Part shown: in pieces, positions 1-5,467 of the stretch
Numbering within the stretch: position 1 is the stretch's first letter
How the letters are laid out: each line of letters starts with the position of its first letter
Source: Methanosuratincolales archaeon
GTDB lineage: Archaea; Thermoproteota; Methanomethylicia; Methanomethylicales; Methanomethylicaceae
DNA length: 5,944 nt
Assembly (NCBI GenBank): GCA_937930465.1
Contig: CALGKV010000109.1
Location: forward strand, 1-5,944
Direction of reading: 5' to 3'
Made by a program: the position numbers and the translations under genes
The notes under the pieces: generated by a model
Database searches by the model: none
What the model saw: only the letters and a program-made list of their open reading frames with translations
What the model was told of the DNA's origin: nothing

Positions 1-927
1 CCCCTCAACCGCCTTCCTCAGTTCCTGGATCGGGAAAGGCCTGAATACCCTCAGGGATATTACGCCCACCTTCTTGCCCTCCTTGCGGAGAAGGTTGGCT
101 ACCTCCTTAGCCGAGCCGAAGATTGATCCCATTACTATCAATGCAGCGTCCGCCCCATCCATTCCGTGAGCCTCGATCTCCCCATAGCACTTCCCGAACC
201 TCGAGTTGAATTCCTTGTCGATCTCCTTGATTTTAGCTCTGCTCCTCTCGATCGCGTCTATTGCCTGGTACTTCATCTCGTAATAGTACTCGGGCGGACC
301 AACGACCCCGATTGCGTGTGCGTTCTTCGTCGAGAGCCTGTTCTCGAGGGACCTTGATGGTATGAATTTTCTTACATCTGCTTCGTTGGGCAGCTCTACC
401 GGCTCGTACATATGGCTTACTATGAATCCGTCCATGTTCACCATCACGGGGAGGCGTGTCTCTTCTGCAATCTTGAAAGCCTCGATTGTGGTGTCGAATG
501 CCTCCTGTGCCGACTTGACCCATAGCTGTATCCATCCGGCGTCTCTCTGTGCCATCGCATCTGAATGGTCATTCCAGATGTTCAGCGGTGCCGAGAGCGC
601 CCTGTTAATGTTCGCCATAACGATCGGCGTCCTTAGCGCTGAAGCCATGAAGAGTATCTCGTGCATCAGCGCCAACCCCTGCGAGGATGTCGCAGTGAAT
701 ACCCGCGCGCCTGTCAGCGAAGCCCCAACGCAGGCGCTAATCGCAGAGTGCTCAGACTCGACATTCATGTAACTTGCGTCAAGCTCCCCATTAGCAACGA
801 ACTCAGAGAGCTTCTCCACAATCGTTGTTTGCGGCGTGATCGGGTACGCGGCGATCATGTCCACATCAGCCATCTTGACCGCGTAAGCCACAGCGTAATT
901 GCCGCTTATACCAACCCTTCTGGTCAT
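1..927 (-). CDS. porA: Pyruvate:ferredoxin oxidoreductase, alpha subunit (partial, C-terminus off the window)
   Basis: This subunit belongs to the cytoplasmic enzyme that converts pyruvate + CoA to acetyl-CoA + CO2, passing electrons to ferredoxin, or runs in reverse for carbon fixation. Reading leftward from ATG 927-925, the frame is open for 309 codons to the window edge. The family is usually about 390-400 residues, so roughly 80-90 are missing. Visible motifs are YPITPQT at residues 28-34, NVESEHSA at 55-62 (a Glu here contacts the thiamine diphosphate in the family), TSSQGL at 80-85, and NRALSAP at 108-114, followed by a DHSD at 120-123 and a GWIQ. These last motifs are typical of the pyruvate rather than the 2-oxoglutarate type. 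The start is preceded by AGGAGG (935-940) at 7 nt spacing, and its A is shared with the porD stop (TGATG). porB, the main thiamine diphosphate-binding subunit, is expected just left of the window. A 2-oxoisovalerate enzyme is the main alternative. Confidence 0.93.
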   Translation of the reverse strand, partial: MTRRVGISGNYAVAYAVKMADVDMIAAYPITPQTTIVEKLSEFVANGELDASYMNVESEHSAISACVGASLTGARVFTATSSQGLALMHEILFMASALRTPIVMANINRALSAPLNIWNDHSDAMAQRDAGWIQLWVKSAQEAFDTTIEAFKIAEETRLPVMVNMDGFIVSHMYEPVELPNEADVRKFIPSRSLENRLSTKNAHAIGVVGPPEYYYEMKYQAIDAIERSRAKIKEIDKEFNSRFGKCYGEIEAHGMDGADAALIVMGSIFGSAKEVANLLRKEGKKVGVISLRVFRPFPIQELRKAVEG

Positions 928-1223
928 CAATGCCCCTCCTTCACCATTGTAATAGCCTTGGGCGCGCACCCTTTTGCGCAGATCCCGCAGCCCTTGCAAT
1001 AAGAAAGGTTGACAATGTAGTCACCAGCCTCGCCAATCTCGATGGCAGAGTCTGGGCAGTAGAGGAAGCACATCCCGCACTTTGTGCACTTGCTCTGGTC
1101 GATTACAGGAGTAGATGTCCTCCATGCAGTCACATCAAAGTTGATTGAGCTTCCCGGCTCCGTTATAGCGCCCCCCTCCGGGATCTCCCTCCAGCCCTTG
1201 AGCTTGGTTCTGACGCACTTCAT
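927..1223 (-). CDS. porD: Pyruvate:ferredoxin oxidoreductase, delta (2x[4Fe-4S] ferredoxin) subunit
   Basis: This 98-residue subunit carries two [4Fe-4S] clusters that relay electrons from the thiamine site to external ferredoxin. It has two ferredoxin motifs: Cys46, Cys49, Cys52, Cys56 followed by Pro57, and Cys76, Cys79, Cys82, Cys86 followed by Ala-Pro. A region of about 40 residues before the first motif contains GWREIPEGG (10-18), as is usual for PorD, which is normally about 90-105 residues. All eight cluster cysteines are present, so it should be functional. Its ATG overlaps the porG stop by 4 bases (ATGA), and a GGTGAG ribosome site (1229-1234) lies 5 nt upstream inside porG. Its own stop shares one base with the porA start, which indicates translational coupling through the operon. 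Confidence 0.95.
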   Translation of the reverse strand: MKCVRTKLKGWREIPEGGAITEPGSSINFDVTAWRTSTPVIDQSKCTKCGMCFLYCPDSAIEIGEAGDYIVNLSYCKGCGICAKGCAPKAITMVKEGH

Positions 1224-1783
1224 TTCCTCTCACCTGACCTAAAGAGTGTTGTCCCCTCGAATGCCTTCTTCACAGCATTGATGTTTTTATCTGCATATTG
1301 CTTGAACCTTTGTCTTATGACCTCCTCGAGCGTTTCCAGCCTCACTACCTCGGCGACCCTGACCAGCGCCCCAAGGATGGCAGTGTTGGTTATGGGCGTG
1401 CCAAGTTCCCTCAGGGCAATCTCTGTGGCGTCGACTACCGCAATCTTCCCAGCATTGCTGAATGTCTCCAGGTAGTCTTCAGCTCTCTGGTCGGTGTTCA
1501 GCACAACAACTCCGCCGTCCTTCAGCCCTTCGCCCACCCCCTCCATCGTACAGAGGTTCTTGTCCAGTACGACTATGATGTCTGGTTCATAGATCTGGCA
1601 CCTGGTCAGGATCTCTTTGTCGCTTATCCTTGTGAAAGCGAGAACCGGGGCCCCTCTCCTCTCCGGGCCAAACGCGGCAAATGCCTGTGCGTACTTGCCT
1701 TCGTTTATCACGCTAGTCGCAAGGATCTCTGCTGCCGTGACTGCACCTTGCCCACCCCTGCCGTGCCACCTGATCTCGAGCAT
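1220..1783 (-). CDS. porG: Pyruvate:ferredoxin oxidoreductase, gamma subunit
   Basis: This 187-residue gamma subunit of the pyruvate (or related 2-oxoacid) oxidoreductase is cytoplasmic and is the first gene of the visible por operon. The N-terminus, MLEIRWHGRGGQGAVTAAE, is the family signature with its glycine-rich turn. AFAAFGPERRGAPV (34-47) is the second strongly conserved stretch, and the length matches the usual 180-190 residues. In the known heterotetramer, gamma corresponds to the CoA-side domain of the fused bacterial enzyme. The ATG at 1783-1781 is preceded by AGGAGTG (1792-1798) at 8 nt spacing, and a TATA-like TTAAAAAT lies at 1834-1827 on the same strand. The stop overlaps porD by 4 bases. 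The order G-D-A is the standard archaeal arrangement. Confidence 0.95.
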   Translation of the reverse strand: MLEIRWHGRGGQGAVTAAEILATSVINEGKYAQAFAAFGPERRGAPVLAFTRISDKEILTRCQIYEPDIIVVLDKNLCTMEGVGEGLKDGGVVVLNTDQRAEDYLETFSNAGKIAVVDATEIALRELGTPITNTAILGALVRVAEVVRLETLEEVIRQRFKQYADKNINAVKKAFEGTTLFRSGERK

Positions 1784-1791
1784 TATCTAAG

Positions 1792-1834
1792 CACTCCTGA
1801 ATATGGGTAGTCACTAACCTATCATTATTTTTAA
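1792..1834 (-). promoter_or_regulatory. Promoter and ribosome binding site of the por operon
   Basis: On the minus strand, TTAAAAAT (1834-1827) is a plausible archaeal TATA box. At the usual distance of about 26 bp it would start transcription near 1804, giving a leader of about 20 nt that contains the AGGAGTG ribosome site (1798-1792) before ATG 1783. The spacing is self-consistent, but the TATA match is not perfect and no transcript data exist. Confidence 0.5.
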
Positions 1835-1895
1835 CAGTTACGGTCTTTTCTTTGGCATCTGTAATTGCCTTCCCTTTCGAGTTTTCTGGAGGATA

Positions 1896-1934
1896 CCCTT
1901 AAAATAGGGCATAGTTGATAGCTACCTCGGTGAG
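1896..1934 (+). promoter_or_regulatory. Promoter and possible ribosome site of the unknown two-gene operon
   Basis: CTTAAAATA (1898-1906) is a TATA-like box, flanked by CCCT (1896-1899) and AGGG (1906-1909), which form a small inverted repeat. The expected transcript start is about 1928. GGTGAG (1929-1934) is a good anti-16S match 4 nt before TTG 1939. It would sit at the very 5' end of the transcript, so a leaderless start at GTG 1930 is the alternative. Confidence 0.45.
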
Positions 1935-1938
1935 TCCG

Positions 1939-2370
1939 TTGAGCGATAATGTCGCCTTACCCAAACTCGAGGAGGTCAAGGCATTCTTGGATCAGGGAAA
2001 GCCCTTTGAGGTTCGATTTGAGGGCGATGAAGCGCGCATCTCTGAGGCAAAAGGGGTGGTCAAGATCTCACTTTCAAAAGAAGAGACAAAAGGAATCAGA
2101 ATGAGGAAGTCTGTGAGGAAAATTCCATCCGCGCAGAAAGAATTCGTTGTGAATTCTGCCAGAATCCTCATTCCAAAAAAAGTGCCCTTCAAAGTGACGT
2201 TCGGGCCCAAAGAGACTACTTTCAGGTTCGACCTTGACCGATACATACACATATATCCGGACAAATGTGCGGTCGTCGGCTTCAACAGCCTAGACGAACA
2301 CCCTGTCTCACTTGTGAGAGAGTTTCTGTCTGCATTCCCTAACCTAAAGCTGTACATGCCAAGGGGTTGA
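1939..2370 (+). CDS. Uncharacterised 143-residue soluble protein
   Basis: I do not recognise this family. I chose TTG 1939 as the start because GGTGAG (1929-1934) precedes it and because the next gene starts with the identical nine bases TTGAGCGAT, giving M-S-D in both. The open frame extends up to TTG 1915, but that codon lies too close to the TATA box at 1898-1906. The protein is rich in Lys, Glu, Phe and Val, with no signal peptide, membrane segment or metal motif; the single Cys is at 110. The pattern suggests a mostly beta fold with a short helix near residues 118-133. Two stretches look alike: PFEVRF at 22-27 and PFKVTF at 83-88, each followed by a charged turn and another strand, which hints at an internal duplication. 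It overlaps the downstream membrane-protein gene by 4 bases, so the two are probably co-translated and may act together at the membrane. Function unknown. Confidence 0.75.
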   Translation: MSDNVALPKLEEVKAFLDQGKPFEVRFEGDEARISEAKGVVKISLSKEETKGIRMRKSVRKIPSAQKEFVVNSARILIPKKVPFKVTFGPKETTFRFDLDRYIHIYPDKCAVVGFNSLDEHPVSLVREFLSAFPNLKLYMPRG

Positions 2371-2564
2371 GCGATTTGGAGCTTAGGAATGTCTTCTATT
2401 TTGCAGGTCTAATCCTGGCATTCGTTCCTCCCTTCTCCTATGCCTACCTTTCAAGATCCAGCATTGGTGAGTCACCTTTACTTCCGCAGATCCTAAGCAT
2501 AGGGATCTTCTGCATCGGGCTGTCCTTGATATTGATCGCAGAAAGGTGGCAGGGCAAGAGCTAG
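2367..2564 (+). CDS. Small two-pass membrane protein, uncharacterised
   Basis: This 65-residue protein is mostly hydrophobic. One likely membrane segment spans residues 9-28, containing a Pro-Pro at 21-22, and a second spans 39-58. A polar loop (29-37) separates them, and the protein ends in a basic tail with Arg60, Trp61 and Lys64. The short hairpin resembles small archaeal membrane proteins in general, but I recognise no family. The start TTG 2367 overlaps the stop of the preceding gene as TTGA, and AAGGGG stands directly before it, too close to be an ideal ribosome site, so translation probably depends on coupling. Paired with the soluble partner upstream, it could serve as its membrane anchor, but that is inference from gene order. 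The stop is 19 bp from the convergent carbonic anhydrase gene. Confidence 0.7.
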   Translation: MSDLELRNVFYFAGLILAFVPPFSYAYLSRSSIGESPLLPQILSIGIFCIGLSLILIAERWQGKS

Positions 2565-2583
2565 GGGTTGGCTCAGTCCTGGA

Positions 2584-3093
2584 TTATGGCAGCGACCTGT
2601 ACCTCTTCACAAGTTCGTGGTATGCACCTGCTGTCTCCCTAATCCTCTCCTTGTCCCTCTCCTCGATGCTCCTGACGCTCTTTGCCGGCAGCCCCATCAT
2701 GACACTGCCTGAGGGGACTGTCTTGCCCTCTGGTATGAGCGCGCCAGCCCCTATTACGCAGTCGTCGCCTATCTCTGCTCCGGTCAATACTATGGCACCC
2801 ATTCCCACGAGAGTGTTGTTGCCTATCCTGCATCCGTGGATGATGCAGCCGTGCCCAACAACCGTCCCCTTGCCCACATTTGTAGGATAACCCTTGTCGG
2901 TGTGGATCACTGCGCCATCCTGTATGCTCGCGCCGCTCTTTATCACAATGCGCTCTATGTCCCCCCGCAGGACCGCGCAGGGCCATACGTTAGCCCCTTC
3001 CTCGATCACCACGTCGCCTATTACCACCGCATCCTCATGGACGAAAGCTTTGGGATCGATCTGCGGTCTTATGCCTTGAATCTCTCTTATCAT
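2584..3093 (-). CDS. Gamma-class carbonic anhydrase family protein (CamH/YrdA type)
   Basis: This 169-residue protein has a left-handed beta-helix built of hexapeptide repeats, such as VVIGDVVI, GKGTVVGHG and NNTLVGMGAIV, and a C-terminal helix near 142-166. Known relatives are trimers with metal bound between subunits and interconvert CO2 and bicarbonate. The three metal-binding histidines are present: His64 (in VIHTD), His81 and His86. So are the equivalents of the Cam active-site residues: Arg43 and Asp45 (in RGD), Gln58 and Asp59. The gap of 17 residues between the first two histidines shows that the acidic proton-shuttle loop of archaeal Cam is missing, as in the CamH/YrdA/PaaY group. 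Many members of that group have low or no measured activity, so the catalytic role is likely rather than certain. The gene follows the DUF2124-like gene after 9 bp, with GGAG (3106-3109) 12 nt before the ATG. An acyltransferase-like role is the alternative. Confidence 0.88.
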   Translation of the reverse strand: MIREIQGIRPQIDPKAFVHEDAVVIGDVVIEEGANVWPCAVLRGDIERIVIKSGASIQDGAVIHTDKGYPTNVGKGTVVGHGCIIHGCRIGNNTLVGMGAIVLTGAEIGDDCVIGAGALIPEGKTVPSGSVMMGLPAKSVRSIEERDKERIRETAGAYHELVKRYRSLP

Positions 3094-3102
3094 TTCTATC
3101 GC

Positions 3103-3576
3103 CTACTCCATAATCACTGCGAGGTCGGTGTCTATTAGGTACTTGAACTGGAAAGTATTTGTCCAGTCCTGACCCCTGAGCGATCCTTGGAAGCACACCG
3201 CAATTGCATCTTTTCCGCCGGGGAGCTGGTCTATCGCCTCCTTTAAGACCTTTGGAGGAACCCCATACTTCGGGATCGCAAGCCCCCCGAGCAAAACGAC
3301 TGCCCGGTAATCATTACCTGTCTTCAACCCGCCGAGCTGGTAGCCGCAACCTTCGTCTTTTACAAGCTCCCTTATCTTGCTCAAGTCAGACGAAGGCATG
3401 AAGAACGGTTTTAGAGGGGAGCCCCTTATGCCATAGCACAGGAACTCCGCGAACGGTAGGCAGGTGAATGGAGACCCAACAAAAAGTATGTCCCCCTCCT
3501 TTGCAATACTCTCAACTGCAGTACGCAAACACTTGCTCAATCCTGAAAGCCCTTTAGCCTCAACCTTGGTCTTCAA
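3103..3576 (-). CDS. DUF2124-like archaeal protein, function unknown
   Basis: This 157-residue cytoplasmic protein resembles, from memory, the archaeal family DUF2124, best known from methanogens. The family-like blocks are FVGSPFTCLPFAEFL (32-46), VVLLGGLAIPKYGVP (93-107), IAVCF (125-129), and a C-terminal W-x3-F-x-F-x2-LID pattern (138-149). The alternating strands and glycine-rich turns suggest a Rossmann-like alpha/beta fold. Cys39 and Cys128 sit inside the conserved blocks and may be functional; Cys16, Cys47 and Cys77 are additional. No catalytic role is known to me. The start is TTG at 3576-3574, chosen because AGGGGTG (3590-3584) lies 7 nt upstream and a TATA box TTTTTATA is correctly placed at 3627-3620. 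It is the first gene of an operon with the carbonic anhydrase homologue, 9 bp apart, so it may take part in the same one-carbon or metal-related process. Confidence 0.8.
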   Translation of the reverse strand: MKTKVEAKGLSGLSKCLRTAVESIAKEGDILFVGSPFTCLPFAEFLCYGIRGSPLKPFFMPSSDLSKIRELVKDEGCGYQLGGLKTGNDYRAVVLLGGLAIPKYGVPPKVLKEAIDQLPGGKDAIAVCFQGSLRGQDWTNTFQFKYLIDTDLAVIME

Positions 3577-3583
3577 AAAATAA

Positions 3584-3640
3584 CACCCCTAATCTCATAG
3601 AATATTAAGTCAATCGGTCTATAAAAATTGAGCATTGCTC
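3584..3640 (-). promoter_or_regulatory. Promoter of the DUF2124-carbonic anhydrase operon with an overlapping palindrome
   Basis: TTTTTATA (3627-3620, minus strand) is a good archaeal TATA box. Transcription would begin near 3598, giving a leader of about 22 nt that contains the AGGGGTG ribosome site. Immediately upstream, at the place where TFB contacts the BRE, lies an 11-bp palindrome GAGCATTGCTC (3630-3640), with 5-bp arms around one base. A protein bound there would be well placed to affect TFB/TBP assembly. The promoter is well supported by spacing; the operator role is inferred. Confidence 0.55.
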
Positions 3641-3672
3641 TTCTTGCGCGTGTCTGTATTTAGGAGGGATCT

Positions 3673-3705
3673 CTTATAAGGTGGAAGTAAAGTGCGCTTT
3701 ACACT
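3673..3705 (+). promoter_or_regulatory. Candidate promoter and operator before the winged-helix regulator
   Basis: CTTATAAG (3673-3680) is a TATA-like element that is itself palindromic. Its expected transcript start is near 3703. Between the two lies GTAAAG-N4-CTTTAC (3687-3702), a 16-bp inverted repeat with 7 of 8 pairs complementary. That is the classic position for an archaeal repressor site. It may be autoregulated by the downstream regulator. If this promoter is used, the leader to ATG 3779 is about 76 nt. Weaker TATA-like elements at 3723-3728 and 3747-3755 are alternatives; the latter would give a leaderless mRNA. Confidence 0.45.
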
Positions 3706-3778
3706 GTCCGGGCTGCAACTGGATAAATCTTCTTTAGAACCGAAACGGTATTATTGAATTCTGCAGATATTATTGTCC

Positions 3779-4414
3779 ATGTCTGACCCTTACAGCATTT
3801 TTGTCCAGTCTTTATCCAAGGCCGTGCAGCCTAAAGGGCCTGCTGCCGCTTACACGCCTGTCCACGTTATCAAAGCAATGTTCGTTATCGAATCCTCGAA
3901 GTCGGTTGGTAGAGTGATGCTGTCAAGGGTTCTGGGGATAGGAGAGGGCTCTGTCAGGACCATAATAAAGCGCTTACAGCAGCACTCTCTAATAAGCATA
4001 GACAGCATAGGTGGATGCGCCCTTACCCCAGTCGGAAGAGAGGTGCTTGGTCAGATCAAGAAAGGCATGGTATCCTCTGGCACGATCGACCTTGGGGGGA
4101 TGGGCGTTGCATATCCTGCGTTTGCCATTCAGGTTAGCCTTGATGTGTCGGCGCACTCGGTTCTGAAGCTGAGGGATGTGGCGATCAAATGGGGTGCTGA
4201 AGGGGCGATAGTATTCCACTTCTCTGGTGGGAAGATAGTCGTGCCTTCTATAACGGAGGACCTTTCTCAACTCAGCCCTTCCATGCATTATGAGCTAATG
4301 AGCAAATTCAAGCTTCAGGAAGGGAACTATGTCCTTGCCTCATTCGCCAATGACAGCGCCTCTGCCGAGATGAGTGCACTCGCGGTCTTCCTCTACCTGA
4401 AGGGCATACAATGA
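3779..4414 (+). CDS. Winged-helix transcriptional regulator with DUF4443-like C-terminal domain
   Basis: This is a 211-residue putative DNA-binding regulator. Residues 26-92 form a winged helix-turn-helix: a first helix near 27-38, LSRVLGIGEGSVRTIIKRL (48-66) as the helix-turn-helix with its recognition helix, and a wing ending in LTPVGREVL (82-90), a signature seen in many archaeal DtxR/DeoR-like regulators. The C-terminal part, about 105-208, resembles DUF4443 (from memory), with LRDVAIKWGAEGA near its start, and probably binds a ligand or mediates dimerisation. I prefer ATG 3779 to TTG 3773; neither has a clear ribosome site, which fits a leaderless transcript. The gene sits divergent to the DUF2124 operon and directly upstream of an importer operon, so either is a plausible target. 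It contains only one cysteine (Cys80), so a metal-cluster sensor is unlikely. The effector is unknown. Confidence 0.85.
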   Translation: MSDPYSIFVQSLSKAVQPKGPAAAYTPVHVIKAMFVIESSKSVGRVMLSRVLGIGEGSVRTIIKRLQQHSLISIDSIGGCALTPVGREVLGQIKKGMVSSGTIDLGGMGVAYPAFAIQVSLDVSAHSVLKLRDVAIKWGAEGAIVFHFSGGKIVVPSITEDLSQLSPSMHYELMSKFKLQEGNYVLASFANDSASAEMSALAVFLYLKGIQ

Positions 4415-4424
4415 ATTTTTATTG
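4415..4424 (+). terminator. T-rich stretch after the regulator gene
   Basis: ATTTTTATT follows the regulator stop at once. Archaeal transcription often ends in such T-runs without a hairpin. A separate promoter lies just downstream, which fits termination here, but a run of only five Ts is weak. Confidence 0.3.
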
Positions 4425-4440
4425 CCCGATTGTACACAAA

Positions 4441-4478
4441 AAGTATATATTATACCAAAAAATAGGGTTTTCTGGGAG
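4441..4478 (+). promoter_or_regulatory. Promoter and ribosome binding site of the importer operon, with a palindrome over the TATA box
   Basis: The strongly AT-rich stretch 4441-4455 contains a TATA box (TATATAT, 4444-4450) that is part of the 13-bp inverted repeat GTATA-TAT-TATAC (4443-4455). Transcription would start near 4473, leaving a short leader of about 11 nt with GGGAG (4474-4478) 5 nt before ATG 4484. A repressor bound to the palindrome would block TBP. A second small palindrome, TGTACA, lies at 4431-4436. Confidence 0.6.
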
Positions 4479-4483
4479 CAAAA

Positions 4484-5452
4484 ATGGTGAATAAAATCCT
4501 TATTGTATCTTTAGTTGCCCTAGTTGTAATAGTTGGCGGCCTTTACGCCTCCGGCATGATCTTCCCTCCTGAGGTCGAAACCGTAAGGGTGGGACACCTG
4601 ACTGGGGACCTCCATCACCTAGCGTTCTTCGTGGCAAAGAACCAGGGCTACTTTGACCAGTACGGGATTAAGATACAGCTGAAGGAGTATGTTAACGGTC
4701 CATCCTTGATGCAGGACTTTTTGGCTGGCGAGCTTGACTTCGCGTACGTTGGAGCGCCACCTGCAATATCTGCAAGGGCGAGGGCGCTTTCGGATCCGAA
4801 ATCGCACTTGCCAGTAGTCATCGCTTCGGTCAATCTTGAAGGATCAGCCATCGTCACAAAATCCGGAATTGAGACGCCTGATGACCTCGCTGGAAAGAAG
4901 ATAGGGACCCCGGGAACCGGCACCATACAAGACATTATGCTCAGCATGTTCCTAAGGGAGAGGAACTTCAGCCTCACGAAGAGCCCGATGTCGATCTCAA
5001 CGCTGCCCCTTGAATTCAGCAGAGGGACGATCGACGGCTTCATTGGATGGGAGCCTGCCCCCTCGATCGCAGTTGTCCAATCCGGTGCCCATGTACTTTT
5101 AACCTCCCACGATCTGTTCCCTAACCACCAGTGCTGCGTGTTGGTGGTCTCCAACAAGTACCTAGAAGCGCACCCGGGCGTGGTCCAGAAATTCGCACAG
5201 ATCCACAAGATGGCGAATCAGTACATTGCTAGCAACCCCGAATCAGCCAAGCAGATCGCAATGAATGTCACCGGGTATTCCTCAGACATAATAGATCTCG
5301 CGCTGTCCCACATAGTCTACACCTCGACCCCTGACCCCGAGAGCATGAAGACTTTCCTGCACTCCATGATTGACCTCGGTGTCGTTACCGCCGTCTCTCA
5401 CGATCAGGTCGATGCATTCATAAACGCATTTATAGACAGGCGCTTCATCTAA
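4484..5452 (+). CDS. ABC importer substrate-binding protein, NitT/TauT (NMT1/SsuA-like) family
   Basis: This 322-residue periplasmic-binding-protein type II captures a small solute outside the membrane for the permease encoded next. It starts with Lys4 and a single hydrophobic segment (5-20). There is no lipobox cysteine, so it is probably held by an N-terminal membrane anchor, as is common in archaea. Family features are VRVGHLTGDLHHLAFFVAK (34-52), NQGYFDQYGI (53-62), FLAGELDFAYVGAPPAI (79-95), the hinge-side DDLAGKKIGTPGTGT (133-147), and DGFIGWEPAP (184-193). His44-His45 and Cys217-Cys218 lie in loops near the expected cleft. This HH/CC pair reminds me of an archaeal-bacterial subgroup whose substrate I cannot name. 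Family ligands include nitrate, sulfonates, taurine and thiamine precursors. The length is normal (300-340), and the start has GGGAG at 5 nt spacing and its own promoter. The permease gene follows after about 15 bp. Confidence 0.9.
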   Translation: MVNKILIVSLVALVVIVGGLYASGMIFPPEVETVRVGHLTGDLHHLAFFVAKNQGYFDQYGIKIQLKEYVNGPSLMQDFLAGELDFAYVGAPPAISARARALSDPKSHLPVVIASVNLEGSAIVTKSGIETPDDLAGKKIGTPGTGTIQDIMLSMFLRERNFSLTKSPMSISTLPLEFSRGTIDGFIGWEPAPSIAVVQSGAHVLLTSHDLFPNHQCCVLVVSNKYLEAHPGVVQKFAQIHKMANQYIASNPESAKQIAMNVTGYSSDIIDLALSHIVYTSTPDPESMKTFLHSMIDLGVVTAVSHDQVDAFINAFIDRRFI

Positions 5453-5467
5453 AGACAAGTGATTTGG

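Noticed and set aside
362..772. 136-residue plus-strand reading frame
   Set aside because: It is fully antisense to porA, which has clear family motifs; the peptide has no recognisable features and no ribosome site.
1298..1810. 170-residue plus-strand reading frame
   Set aside because: It is antisense to porG, a confident gene, and looks like a by-product of porG codon composition.
1901..1909. Nine bases AAAATAGGG shared with 4459-4467, both downstream of or at a TATA box
   Set aside because: It is short and AT-rich, and the two copies sit at different distances from the start codon; chance is adequate.
1915..1938. Upstream TTG start at 1915 for the unknown soluble protein
   Set aside because: It falls only about 9 bp after the TATA-like box, so it would not be on the transcript; TTG 1939 has a ribosome site and matches the start of the next gene.
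2546..2890. 114-residue hydrophobic plus-strand reading frame
   Set aside because: It lies antisense to the carbonic anhydrase gene. The Pro/Ser/Ala-rich peptide is what the reverse strand of hexapeptide repeats produces.
3662..3668. AGGAGGG resembling a strong ribosome site
   Set aside because: No start codon lies at normal distance; the nearest GTG (3681) is 13 nt away and opens only an 18-codon frame.
4648..5208. 186-residue minus-strand reading frame
   Set aside because: It lies antisense to the substrate-binding protein gene, and lacks any family signature or promoter.
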